Source: Glycine soja (Eukaryota; Streptophyta; Magnoliopsida; Fabales; Fabaceae). Taken from it: 64,000 nt of DNA. The stretch's first letter is position 1. The number at the start of each line of letters is the position of its first letter. Both the position numbers and the translations under genes were made by a program. The DNA lies in contig NC_041019.1 in assembly GCF_004193775.1 (NCBI RefSeq), positions 14,293,020 to 14,357,019 on the forward strand. Reading direction: 5' to 3'. Below are positions 24,164-35,115 of this stretch, piece by piece. The notes beneath the pieces were generated by a model. The model saw nothing but the letters and a program-made list of their open reading frames with translations, was not told where the DNA came from and did not search any database.

Positions 24164-24626
24164 GATGATGACAATTTAATTCCTGAAATCAAGATACAAG
24201 TAATGTATATGCATGATATATTGTGTTCACTCATTTCATACTCCCCCTATGTTTTGGAATTGATGATCACTTGATTTCTAAACTTCTATACAAGCTTCTA
24301 TACCACCCCATTTCTCTCCCCTTTTGGCAACATCAAAAAGCCAAAGTGTGTGGCAATCAATACAAGATAATATAATGAAGTGGACAAAATCAATCATAAG
24401 TCATAACCAAACATAAGCGAAACATAAATAAGTCATAACCAAAATAATTCAAGCATTCGAAAGTGAAAAATATAATCCAAACAGTCATAATTCAAAACCA
24501 CATAGAATCCAATCATAAAAGACTAAAGTCCAAATACCAAAAGATAACTAAAGTGCAGAAAATGATAGTCTAACGATCATAGCCAAATACACGGCTTATA
24601 AGAAAAAGAGAATTATAAACTAAACA

Positions 24627-25763
24627 CTAAGAAGGTGGTGGTGGTGGTGGAAGATCGAAGCTCTGACGAATATAACCCACATCTTCTTCAAGCTGTGTGA
24701 GACGGATATCCATTCCTGCAAAGCGATTATCCAAAGAATCAAAACGTTCACCAACATAAGTGCGAAGACCCCGTAACTCTGAAAGAACTTCAGACATAAG
24801 GGATGAATCATCTCGCTGAGGAGGAGGAGAAGGAGTACGCTCATCTTGTGGAGGAAGTGCATCTTTCTTTAGCCATTGACCATTACGATCCTTACGGTAA
24901 CCAAATGAAGTGACTGCACCAGCACCTATAGCAAAGGAACGCTTGACTTGAACAAAAGGTTCATCATCAAGAGGAATTTGAAAATGACGGAGAAAGAGGG
25001 TGACCAACTGAGGATATGGAAGTGGTGCATTGGCCCGTAATGCCTTAAGCATACGGTACCGAACTAAGTGAGCCCAGTCGATCTGACGACCAGTAAGGAA
25101 AGCCCACATCAAAATCAAGTCCTCTTCAGAGGCTTGAGCCAAATTTGAAGACCAGGGAAGCAAAATTCTAACAATAATATAGTGCATGATGCGATTATGA
25201 AATGTCAATGATCCGGCCAGCAATTTACCGATTATTTCAGCCTGGTCATTACAAACCATACGGTGAGCATCATGACTAGAATAATCGAATTTCCAGTCAT
25301 CAACAATGGTGCCCTCAAAAGGTGCACCTTGACTGAGTAATTTTGTCAAAGAAAAGAACAAAGATTGATCAATGATCATAGAAATATCATGCACCTCAGA
25401 AGAAATAATACCATCCTGAATTTTTAAATTGTTGTAAAAGACTTTAACAAGTTCAGGATAGTAAGGCAATTTTAAAGACATGAAATCAATCAATCCAGAG
25501 TTTTGAAACACTTGATAACAGTCAAATGTCTCATCATTGAAGAAATCTATGTCTAGGTACTTAGGGTCTAGAATGATCCTAGAAGAAAATTGAGAAAGGT
25601 ACCGTAGACGTTGATCATCTGAAGAAAACAGAGTGGATGATCTTGGAGATGATAAGGAAGGATGAATAGGTGTTATGGGTGCTTCAGATGGTCCGTGGCG
25701 GCGATGGCCAGCAGCAGCGGTGGTGGAGGATGATCCCTTTCACTTCTTCGATGATTTTGCCAT
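24627..25763 (-). pseudogene. Long frame captured in D, possible plant-transposon-associated domain
   Basis: Read on the minus strand from ATG at 25763, the frame is 378 codons with one in-frame TGA at codon 8 (25740-25742) and then open to the stop at 24627. There is no other ATG soon after that stop, so the full protein is probably not made. Content: a Ser/Pro-rich start, a helical middle (DFMSLKLPYYPELVKVFYNN, GRQIDWAHLVRYRMLKAL) resembling what is often labelled putative plant transposon protein, then a coiled-coil-like C-terminus (LSELRGLRTYVGERFDSLDN) and a proline run. It is not gag or pol. I cannot assign a biochemical function. It lies behind its own TATA box and between a truncated gag and the polypurine tract. 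Confidence 0.65.
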
Positions 25764-25934
25764 TTGATGAAGTTTTAGTGAATTTTAATCGATGCAATCG
25801 AAAGAGGAGTGAAAATGATGAAGATTGGGCTTTGCGGGATGTGTTTTGGTTAAGAATTGAGAGAGATATGAAGATTTGAAAATTAGGGATGAATGAGGCA
25901 CGAAGAAGAGATGGTGGCTGCGCAACGTGACTGG

Positions 25935-26004
25935 TTTTCGTAAGTATTTATAGAGGAGGACATGATGTAATCGATTACAAGGTTTGGTAATCAATTACAG
26001 GAGT
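25935..26004 (-). promoter_or_regulatory. Promoter-like segment of the captured frame in D
   Basis: On the minus strand one palindrome pair (centres 25972 and 25992, 20 bp apart, one with TCAA instead of TCGA) is followed by a CTCTATAAATAC TATA box at about 25944-25955, about 180 bp upstream of the ATG at 25763. The layout imitates one third of the LTR U3 array, so this may derive from another LTR. Confidence 0.55.
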
Positions 26005-26326
26005 TAATGTGTTTATCCTAGATCTTTTAACATCTGTTGTGCCTTCATGTGTTACTTGTAGAGTGTCCCACATTTCCTTAGCACTCTTACAATTTGAAAC
26101 CCTAAAATATGCATCCATTCCCAGGGCAGATGTAATTATGTTTTTGGCTTTTAAGTTATATTGTAATCGTCTTCTATCTTCTTCAGACCATCTATCTCTA
26201 GATTTTTCTATTGTTGTGCTTCCATTTATTGTGGTTCTTTCTACTATGGTGGGTGTATAAGGTCGTATTTCTATGGCTTCCCAAATGTTTAAGTCTATTG
26301 CCTCAATGAAAATTTGCATTCGGGTT

Positions 26327-27503
26327 TGTAACATCCCATTTTTTGTAGACTAATTTGAAAGGAATTGTTATTTGTTAATAAATAGATTTTTATGGTAAGG
26401 TTTTTGTAATTAAATAAATAAAGAGAAATAAGTGTATTAAAATAATAGTTGAGAAAAAAATAGAAAGGTATTTTATTTATGCATTTGATAACAAATAAAA
26501 TAGAGTTTGTTTTTATAAAATATTAAAAATAAATAAAATAATAGCTTGCTAGTATCCTAGGTATAAATAGCGATATGTTAGGTCAGACGGTAGCTTTTAC
26601 GACTGACCATCCTCTCAATTTCGTGTTCCCTCTCATCCTCCTCAAAACATTTTCTTTTCCCGCAGCCCACAAAACCTGCTTCAGTAAAACAACGATCTCG
26701 GACTCATTCACCGTTGGATCATCGTGAAATTTATGTACATGTTTCGCCACTCATTTACGACCAATATCACCGTTGGGAATTATCAAAAGATGTCGGAGCT
26801 AAGAGAAATACCCTTCTCACCATAGCTCTCTCTTTTCCCGCAGAAACCCAAAACCGTTCCAGTAAAACTACGATCTCGGTTTCGTTAACCGTTGGATTTT
26901 TATGAAATTTTGATATGTTGTTTGAAATTCAATTCCGCATATTTCACCATTGGGATTCAAGCGAAAATATTCCTGGAGAGAGAAAAAGGAATCGCACGAA
27001 GACAGTAAAAATGAAGGCTTCAATCCCTTCTCCGTCTCTATGACGTTTAGGAATTCTATCGGAGCAGTCAGAGGAAAAGCTGGAGAAATCAATAGAGATG
27101 CTATTATCGCTGTTAGAAGACACGTGATCCCGCTTAGAGGTAAGGAATGAGTTATTCACGATTGGGGATTAGTGAGAACATGTGCAGGGATCCTTAGAGT
27201 ATCAATTGGAATGAGTTTTGGGGTGTTTCTACAATTTTTACTTTATCCTTATAATTATAACTGAGTTATATATAAATTATATATGTTTGATGAATCATTT
27301 GATGTCCCAATGAGAAATTTTTGTGAAATTAATGTGCTCTTGTGTTGAGTGTGAACCATAGTATGAATTGATGAAAGTAAGTAAGGAGATATTGAGTTTG
27401 TATTTTCCCCTTTTCATGCTTTTTAGTTTTTTTTATAGTTTAAAATTGATATTATATTTGAAATTGGAAAAGAATTCTAATAGACTATGTGTTGTATTCT
27501 TAG

Positions 27504-27584
<81 letters not shown>

Positions 27585-28682
27585 AAGTGTTTATATAATT
27601 ATTTAGAATTAGTACATTGAAAACTTTCTATAAATTCATGATTGAATATGATATACGTTGCTGGATTTATATATATAGATTTAGTTATATATTTATTTAT
27701 ATTAATATTTTATGTAAATAATGTTGTAGTATTGTTATTGTGTGATTCCAAAAATTATTCAAGTGTTGGAGTTTGAGAATACTATGTTTAGATTTGAGAT
27801 ACATGTGTATTGAGATGTGTGTATTGAGTTATGAGTTGTGAATTATACAATAACCCGACTAGTGTTGATATTGAGAAAATTGTTTATGCGCAGTGTTAAA
27901 GAGAATGTGTAGGTCTCCTACTTAGGAATCGGTATTAAATTGTAGCGCAATGTGTTAAATGTGTTGAAACATGATTGTGAGGTCGTGATATTGTGTAATT
28001 CACTAGCAGTGTTTATAAATGGAATATGTGATAAATTGTGAAATAACATGTTGCTTTGAGATTATAATATTGTTATTGAGATTGAGTATAAGTGTAAAGT
28101 TGAACATATGTTAATTTGTGAGATACGTGTAAACATGTGATGGTGGATTGTGACATTATGAGATGTGAAATTGTGAATGAGTTTTGGTTGTGGATAAGTG
28201 TGTAGTTAACACTTGATGTGACATTGTGTTATAAGCTATGAATTGTACAATAACCCGACCAGTGTTATCTTGAGAAAAGCGTTGATGCGCAGTGTTAAAG
28301 AGAAAGTGTAGGTTCCTAATTAGGAACCAGTGTTAAAGAGAAAGTGTAGGTTTCCTATTTAGGAACCAGTGTTAAATCGTAGTGCAATTGTGTTGAACGT
28401 GGTTAAAACACGAGCGTGAGGAACCATGTGCTGAAGGACGTCGGGACTCAACGCTCTGATAGGATGTGGCATTGGGGTATAGGGTTTTATAGATGACCTT
28501 GTTTGAGCCGAAGTGAATTTATTATTTATTTAGAAAAGTTTTATGATGAAAAAGGTGAATGTGAGCCTGCTACCCTCTTGAAAGGCTTGTATTTAAATAT
28601 GTTTTAAAAACTTGAATTAAGTTTAATTTTTTTTATTTCTTTTATTATTAGTACATATATGTATGGGATAGAGGGTGTCACA
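26327..28682. mobile_element. Solo LTR E (gypsy type)
   Basis: 2,356 bp bounded by TGTAACATCCC and GGGTGTCACA, with perfect duplication GGGTT (26322-26326, 28683-28687). It splits the gag of D. No coding region or primer site is present. It contains a 75-bp AT microsatellite (27506-27580), two CGATCTCGG(A/T)(C/T)T-type repeats near 26690 and 26870, and near-duplicate segments with TGCGCAGTGTTAAAGAGAA (27889-27907 and 28286-28305). Confidence 0.85.
27506..27580. repeat. (AT)n microsatellite inside E
   Basis: About 37 uninterrupted AT units. Confidence 0.97.
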
Positions 28683-28809
28683 GGGTTTTTCAGTAGTGGT
28701 AACCCTCTCCATTAAACATTGGAGGTCTATTGATTGAATTTCCTTCTGGAAATAAGAAGTTTGCTGAGGCCATTATTCTTGAAGATTCTAAACTTTATAC
28801 AAGAATGAA

Positions 28810-28821
28810 GCTCTGATACCA
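28810..28821 (-). promoter_or_regulatory. Primer-binding site of D
   Basis: Minus strand TGGTATCAGAGC, two bases from the LTR end, complementary to the 3' end of plant initiator tRNA-Met. It fixes the element's orientation as minus. Confidence 0.85.
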
Positions 28822-28823
28822 CT

Positions 28824-29904
28824 TGTTAGACAGGTGGCCTCATATATCTTAAGAAGGGGGGTTGAATTAAGATATTACAAACTATTTCCCCAATTAAAAT
28901 TCTATTTTAATTTCAATGCAGGTTATAAGTTCCCTTAAAAATGAACTCTTAAATAATGATTCAAATAAAACAATTTGAATATAAATGTAAGGCAATAATA
29001 AATAAAATATTTTAAGGGAAGAGAAAGTGCAAACTCAGATTTATACTGGTTCAGCCACACCCTTGTGCCTACGTCCAGTCCCCAAGCAACCCGCTTGAGA
29101 GTTTCACTATCTTATAAAATCCCTTTACAAGTTCTGAACAAACAAGGACAATCCTTCCTTTGTGTTCAGATTTCTTTACAACAAGAGACCCTCGGTCTCT
29201 CAATCCCTTTTGAGAATTTAGAAAGAAGAGAAGAATAAATCTCTCTTGAAAGAGATAGATTGTACAATTTGAGCACTCAATTAATTCCTTATTGAATTGC
29301 AAGTGTATTGGCCAAGGAATTCTTAAGAGGATAAAATGTTTTTGCTCTTTGAGAGAATAAGACTTTTTGTTATGAAAAACTCTGAGAAAATTCGTGTTCC
29401 AAGTCACATATAAATAGACCTTTGGTGGCCATGTAAAAACCATTTGAAAAGTTGTGACTCTTGGAAATAATTTTCTGAAAATCTCCTCTGGTAATCGATT
29501 ACAAGATTTGTGTAATCGATTACAGGCTTTAAAATTTGAATTAAAACATTTATTAACTTATGGTAATCGATTACCAATATTGTGTAATCGATTACACAGT
29601 GTAAAATTTTGAATTCAAATTTCTAATAACTGTTGTAAACCATTTTGGCCACTGGTAATCGATTGGATCCTCTGGTAATCGATTACCAGAGAGTAAATCT
29701 CTTGAAAAAGACTTTTTAACTTAAATTTGGCCAAATCTTTTGCTATTTCAATTTAGGAATTCCCTTCCTAAAATAATAGAGATCTTCTGATGTTGTATCT
29801 TGTATTCTTGGATCATTGTCTTGAATTAACCTTTGAGAAGCGCATTTTCATCAAATCATCACGATCATCATCAAAACATCAAAGACAAAGTCTTTGCTTC
29901 TACA
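28824..29904 (-). repeat. Right LTR of D (5' LTR in element sense)
   Basis: 1,081 bp, complete. It holds three intact palindrome pairs (centres 29496/29517, 29568/29589, 29660/29680; spacing 21, 21, 20), a minus-strand TATA-like sequence at about 29407-29418, the same three stem-loops as B and the GTCCAGTCCCCAAGC block. Confidence 0.88.
29489..29690 (-). promoter_or_regulatory. U3 palindrome array in right LTR of D
   Basis: Three pairs of GTAATCGATTAC palindromes; one member of the third pair is degenerate at its flank (ATCGATTGG). Distance to the TATA-like site is about 80 bp. Confidence 0.8.
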
Positions 29905-29983
29905 GTGGTTTGTTGTAGACCATGGAGATCCCTATCTGGAAATGGGAAAGTACCACTATGGACTTTATCACACAGTTGTTGTT

Positions 29984-30486
29984 ATTTCAAGAAGAGCTTG
30001 GCGACAGACTAAATTCTCTTAGGGAGGAAAGATAATAAGAAGTGAAACTCATTTATTTTAACCAACTTTTAGAATAATATTTATTTTCATTTTTAAATAT
30101 ACTTTTGGGCCTATTTTAGGACTTGTAGTGGGCTACTACCTTTATTTATTATTATTTTTAAGTCTTTTACCTAGTAGATTAGTTATTGGGCTTTGGGTCT
30201 AAGTTAGGATTAGTAGTAGGAGTTATAAATAGACTCCTTAAACACTTTGTTGACAATTTTGATGAAAATTTCAAATTAGACATAGTTAAGAGAGTGTCTC
30301 TCTTGGTTCTTGTATGAAACCTTGGGTTCTTATCAAAGAATTATATTCTTCTATGAAACCTTAGGTTTGTTCCATCTCTTCTCTAATTGCGTTTTTTCCT
30401 TTTATTTTTCTCAATTTCATAGAGCCCCAAATTGGTTCCCCAATCTTCTGAAGCTAAAATTGGATCCGCAAATTAGGGTTTCATCA
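29984..30486 (+). repeat. Left LTR of F
   Basis: About 503 bp. It lacks an approximately 50-bp segment present in the right LTR (about 36010-36060), so it carries a deletion. It ends TCATCA just before the primer-binding site. Confidence 0.7.
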
Positions 30487-30488
30487 AT

Positions 30489-30500
30489 TGGTATCAGAGC
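30489..30500 (+). promoter_or_regulatory. Primer-binding site of F
   Basis: TGGTATCAGAGC two bases after the LTR end, complementary to initiator tRNA-Met. Confidence 0.85.
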
Positions 30501-31367
30501 TTTGGTTCTTGAAATCAGGTGTTATCTATCTTTTATGTTTTTTGTTTCATGTGTCTTTTCTCCTTTGTTTGTTATGTCAATTTTTTTTTGTTTAATTCTA
30601 TATTATTATTTCATCTTCCTTTGTTTTATTTCTTTGAGTCTATCTTTCTTTTCTGAACCATAAATAATATCAATATCTTTTGATCTTCCTTTTTTTTTTT
30701 TTATAAATATAGCATTGAAATTCGTGCAAAAAAGGAAAGAAAGAAGTTAAAAAAAGAAAGAAATCCAGTTTTCAAATTTGGAGGCAAAATTCTATTATAG
30801 TCTAGATTTGGATTTTCCCAATCACATATTTGCATTCAAATTGGAATTTTGTGCAAAAAAAAGTGCAGAGATAAAAAACAAAAGAAGCAAAAAGAAAAAC
30901 AAAAAAAATGAAAAAAAACAAAATTTGCATTCAGAGTCTTTCTTGTTTTTACATACTTCTATTTCAAAATAAATAAATTATGGCTTGTTGGTTATTTACA
31001 TCTAGTATAGTTCAATTTTTGCAATTGTTTTCTTCATTCTAGAGTCTTTTAGTTTGTCTTGCTTGGCATTCCTTTTGAGTATTCCTTTCATTATTTTTGT
31101 TTGTCTTTAAAATTCGTTAGTTTTGTCTTAGAGTATTTCTTTTCTTGGCTTCTTGAGTTGAGTTTTGATTTGTGACATATTTCACATTGAATACTTCTTG
31201 ATTTTGGGCTTGAAGGTTCTACATAAGAACTGAAAAGAAGCAAGAGTGCATATTATAAAATTAAAAGCCTTGAAAGAGTGATACACAAGTGAACTTGAGT
31301 GAAAAACTAAGTTGAGTGGTGAGGCCCTATTCTATTTTTTACTTGTGCACTAACTTTTCTTATAGGT

Positions 31368-32496
31368 ATGACTTCTACAAGTGGAGATGATACTCCACTA
31401 TCTCCAACAACCACAAGGCTCATTGTGGAGATGATTAAACTTGGTGATCAAATGAGAAGAATGAGTTATGACAATGAAGAAAGGATGAAGAGAACGAGAA
31501 AGGAGAATGAAGAGAGTTTAGGAAGAATACACAAGAGTAGAAAAGCTTTAAATGTGAGGATTGAAAATATAGAGCGAAGAAAAGAGGACAAATCATTTAA
31601 TTCTTCTCGTGGAGAAGATGAGGGAGGATGGAGGAATGAGAGTTATATGGAGAGAAGAAATCATAGAAGATATGGAGGTAGATAAAGAGAGGAAAGGATT
31701 GAGGGAGTGAAAATGTAGATCCCTACTTTTAAAGGGACTTATGATCCAGAAGTGTATCTTGAGTGGGAGATGAAGGTCAAGCAAGTCTTTGCTTGCTACA
31801 ACTACAATGAAGAGAAAAAGATCAAATTGGCCTCCCCGAAGTTTGAGGGATATGCCTTAGTGTGGTGGAATCAACTGAGGAGTGATGTTGAGAGGATGAA
31901 AAGGCCTTTGATTAATACATGGCAAGACATGAAGAAAGTTTTGAGAGAGAGATTTGTGCCATCCTATTGTGGGAGAGACCTTCACAACAAGCTCCGAAGA
32001 CTAATTCAAGGAAATAGGAGTGTGGATGAGTATTACAAAGAGATGGAGATTTCCTTGATTAAGGCTCAAACTGAGGAGTCTTAAGGGGCCACCATGGCAA
32101 GGTTTTTGCATGGTCTTAATAGGGAGATCCAAGACATTGTAGAGTTACACCACTATGCCTCTTTGGAGGATCTCATTCATCAAGTTATCAAGGTGGATCA
32201 ACAATTAAAGAGGAAGCAAACATACAAGAAGTCCCTCTATGGCTCTTCAACTTGGAAAGATAAGGAGACATTCAAGAAGGAGGGAGGATCTTCATTCAAA
32301 TCTCATGATAACCGTTGCCCTTGGTAAAAATAATTCTAACCCTACTCCTACTTCTTCAAAGGAAAGTTCTATTAAATGTTTTAAGTGTTTAGGAAATGGT
32401 CATATTGCCTCCCAATGTCCTAACAAAAGGACTATGGTTGTGTTGGGTAATGGGGATATTACTAGTGGATCTTTTTCTAGCTCTTCTAGTTTCTAG
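31368..32496 (+). pseudogene. Gag of F (Ty3/gypsy), frame-broken
   Basis: Starts at ATG 31368 in a charged N-terminal region, stops at 31683-31685, resumes at about 31720 with the retrotransposon gag domain (EGYALVWWNQL, NTWQDMKKVLRERF) until a TAA at 32082-32084, and resumes again at 32094. A zinc knuckle CFKCLGNGHIASQC (C-x2-C-x4-H-x4-C) lies at about 32378-32419 in a different frame. Several stops and shifts prevent expression. Confidence 0.75.
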
Positions 32497-32639
32497 TGAG
32501 AGTGAAAGTGAATGTGATGTACAGCCCCTGGAAGGTGATTTTTGATGGTTAGGAGGTTAATGGGGGAGTGTGTGTAAGGATAGAGATGAAACTCAAAGGG
32601 AGAACACTTTTCATACTAGGTGCATGGTCATGGGGAAAA

Positions 32640-33045
32640 TATGCTCTTTGATGATTGATGGGGTAGTTGCATTAAAGTAGCTAGCTATAGATTGATTGAA
32701 AAACTTGCTTTGAAAACTTCCCCTCACCCTAGGCTTTACAAACTACAATGGTTGAGTGAGAATGGGGAGCTAGTTGTAGATAGACAAGTTTTGATATGCT
32801 TCTCCGTTGGAAAATATGTTGATGAGATACTATTTGATGTAGTCCTTATGGAGGCTAGCTATCTCTTACTTGGAAGGCCTTGGAAGTATGATAGGGATGT
32901 TGTCCACAATGGTGTCACAAACAAATTTTCATTTGTACATGAAGGGCAAAAGGTTACCCTTAGACCTTTATCTCCAAGTGAGGTTTGTGAGGATCAAATA
33001 AAAAATGAGAGTGAAAAGAGAACAAGAGAGAAAAAACAAAATTGA
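32640..33045 (+). pseudogene. Protease-region remnant of F
   Basis: Frame 32692-33045 reads YKLQWLSENGEL and VLMEASYLLLGRPWKYDRDV, the C-terminal half of a retroviral-type aspartic protease domain in gypsy elements (the LLGRPW motif). The catalytic D-S/T-G segment lies upstream in a damaged stretch. The following Lys/Glu-rich tail is usual for this spacer. Confidence 0.6.
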
Positions 33046-33199
33046 TGAAAAGAGAGAGAAACATGAAAGGAGAGAAAAGAAAGAAAAGAGTGGATATAGA
33101 AAAAAGAGTGAAATTAGAAAAAAAAAAGATGAAAATCAAGAGAGAAAAATACATAGCTTGTTCATGAGAGAAAAAGAGGTGAAGAGAGTGCTACTAGCT

Positions 33200-33948
33200 A
33201 GGCAACCTATGTGTTTACTAATGCCTCGTGATTATTGTTTGTCTTCTATTGCTAGTTCTTTTCCTTTAAGTATGGAAGAATTATTGAAGAAGTTTGGGGA
33301 CGTCTTCCCCAAAGACCCCTCTCATGGGTTGCCTCCTTTGAGAGGAATATAGCACCAAATTGATCTCATTCCAGAAGCTTCCTTACCAAATAAGCCAACA
33401 TATAAAAACAATCTAGAAGAGACAAAAGAGATCCAAAGGCAAGTGGAGAGCTTGATGGAAAAAGGATGGGTGAGAGAAATCTTGAGTCCACGTGCTATGC
33501 CCGTCATCTTGGTAAATCAAACTCTATCTCAACTTCTAAGGTACGTGGTAAGTAAGAATTTGAAAGCTTGGGAGGAATGCCTACCCGATGCTAAATTTTC
33601 TAGGGTAGCAAGTTCTACTACTTATTCTCCTTTTAAGGTAGTTTACGATTCTAGTCCATTGTCCCCTCTTAATTTGTTACCTTTGCCTAACACTTCTGCT
33701 ATAATGAATAGGGATGGGCTTTCTAAAGCCAATTTTGTTAAGAGTTTGCATGAGAAGGGGAAAGCACAAATTGAGAAAAAGATTGAACAATATGCTAGAT
33801 ATTCCAATAAGGGGAGAAAGAAAAGGTTACAAACCGGGTGATTGGGTTTGGATTCACTTGTGGAAGAATAGGTTTACTTCCAACAGGAAATCTAAACTTC
33901 AAAAATGGGAGATGGTCCTTTTCAAGTTTTAAAGCGCATAAACTATAA
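33200..33948 (+). pseudogene. Reverse transcriptase start fused to integrase tail (F)
   Basis: From about 33200 to 33513 the frame shows the segment before reverse transcriptase (FGDVFPKDPSHGLPPLRGI, then VESLMEKGWVREILSPRAMP). At about 33513 it passes directly to late integrase sequence (LLRYVVSKNLKAWEECLPDA, YSPFKVVYDSSPLSPLNLLP). The whole polymerase core, RNase H and most of integrase are missing, so a deletion of about 2 kb or more joined the two parts. The tail continues after solo LTR C at 35424-35700. Confidence 0.75.
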
Positions 33949-34207
33949 TGTAGAAGCAAGCTTCATGATGATGAACCAAACAATTTTGATGATGCCAAAA
34001 GCCCAAGTGATTGATTCAAAACTTCAAGATCAAGCATCAAGAATCCAATCCAAGATTCAAGATTCAAGAGAAGAAATCAAGAAGCAATAAGTCAAGACTT
34101 CATATAGGATAAGTATTAAAAGATTTTTTTTTCAAAAACCAAATAGCACAGTTTTGTTTTACAAAAGAATTTTCTCAAATTTTCTAAGTTACCAGAGTGA
34201 TTACTCT

Positions 34208-34450
34208 CTGGTAATCGATTACCAGTTATCAATAATCGATTACTAGTGACCAGCTTGGTTTCCAAAATGTTTTCAAATGGTTTGCGACGTTCCAAAATGA
34301 TTTTCAAACAGTGTAATCGATTACACTATATTAGTAATCGGTTACAAGTGAATCTGAACGTTGGAATTCAAATCCAATTGTGAAGAGTCACAACTTTTCA
34401 TAAAATGCATTGTGTAATCGATTACACCTTTGTGGTAATCGATTACCAGT
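34208..34450 (+). promoter_or_regulatory. U3 palindrome array in C
   Basis: Pairs at 34216/34237, 34318/34339 and 34419/34440: spacing 21 bp each, with 101-102 bp between pairs. The last centre is about 111 bp before the TATA box. Confidence 0.8.
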
Positions 34451-34761
34451 GAATAGTTTTGTAGAAAAAGTTAAGAGTTATAACTCTTAAGATGGTTTTC
34501 TAAAAAGTCATTACTCTTCTAATGGTTTCTTTGACTAGACATGAAGAGTCTATAAAAGCATGACTTTGGCACACATTCAATATACATATATGATATTCTT
34601 CCAAACAATTCTTTTTCACAATCTTTCTCTAACCATTGCCCATTGCTTTTTCTTTGCCAAAAAGCTTTCTAAACTTTATTTCAAAACTTTGTTTTCTTCT
34701 GCAAGTGGAAATTCTGCAGAGAACAAAAATGTGCTATCTTTTCATCCCCTCTTCCTCTTGA

Positions 34762-35115
34762 CAAAAGATTCAAAGGACTAACCACCTGAGAATTCTTTTG
34801 ATTCTCCTTTCCCCCTCTTGACAAAAGATTCAAAGGACTAACTGCCTGAGAATTCTTTTGATTCTTCCCTTTTCCTTTAAACAAAAGATTTCAAGGGACT
34901 AACCGCCCAAGAATTCTTTGTCTTAACACATTGAAGCGTACATCCTTTGTGGTACAAGTAGAGCGTACATCTACTTGGGTTGTTATACTGAGAACAAGAG
35001 AGGGTACATCTCTTGTGGATCAGTTCAAGTGGAGCGTACATCCACTTGTTTGTTCAAAGAGAACAAGGGAGGGTACATCCCTTGTGGATCTTTGCTTGTA
35101 AAGGATTTTACAAGG
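34762..35115 (+). repeat. Stem-loop array in C
   Basis: ACTAAC-loop units at 34762-34800 and 34822-34860, then four perfect 8-bp hairpins around a G(G/C)GTACA loop: 34955-34977 (CAAGTAGA), 34994-35016 (ACAAGAGA), 35026-35048 (CAAGTGGA) and 35063-35085 (ACAAGGGA). A terminal CTTGTAAA/TTTTACAAG hairpin is at about 35095-35114. Compared with A, one stem has exchanged T:A for A:T and another has repaired a mismatch. Confidence 0.8.

Larger units (their letters stand above)
25975..28773 (-). pseudogene. Truncated copia-type gag of D, split by solo LTR E
   Basis: Starts at ATG 28773 on the minus strand, runs to 28688, then continues after E from 26321 to about 26005. The second part reads QIFIEAIDLNIWEAIE and LKAKNIITSALGMDAYF, motifs of the UBN2/DUF4219 gag family of copia elements. 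A TGA replaces an expected Trp just before E. The frame is cut off after RSRINTL and joined to the promoter-like segment with the palindrome pair, so zinc knuckle and all of pol are missing. Confidence 0.75.
20270..29904 (-). mobile_element. LTR retrotransposon D (non-autonomous, copia-type gag)
   Basis: A complete element on the minus strand with TG...CA ends and a perfect 5-bp target duplication GTGGT (20265-20269 and 29905-29909). Right LTR 28824-29904 (1,081 bp) is the 5' LTR in element sense. Left LTR 20270-24149 is the 3' LTR, split by solo LTR A and about 1,077 bp without it. A primer-binding site (complement of the initiator tRNA-Met end) and a polypurine tract are in place. The interior (2.3 kb without E) holds only a truncated gag and an unrelated-looking long frame. 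No protease, integrase or reverse transcriptase is seen, so any movement must have relied on another element. It inserted into the integrase region of G. Confidence 0.88.

Noticed and set aside
27368..27598. 76-codon frame in E
   Set aside because: Half of it is an Ile-Tyr run from the AT microsatellite in an LTR.
29979..29983. Target duplication for F next to 29984
   Set aside because: The bases before 29984 do not match those after 36178, so no duplication is claimed.
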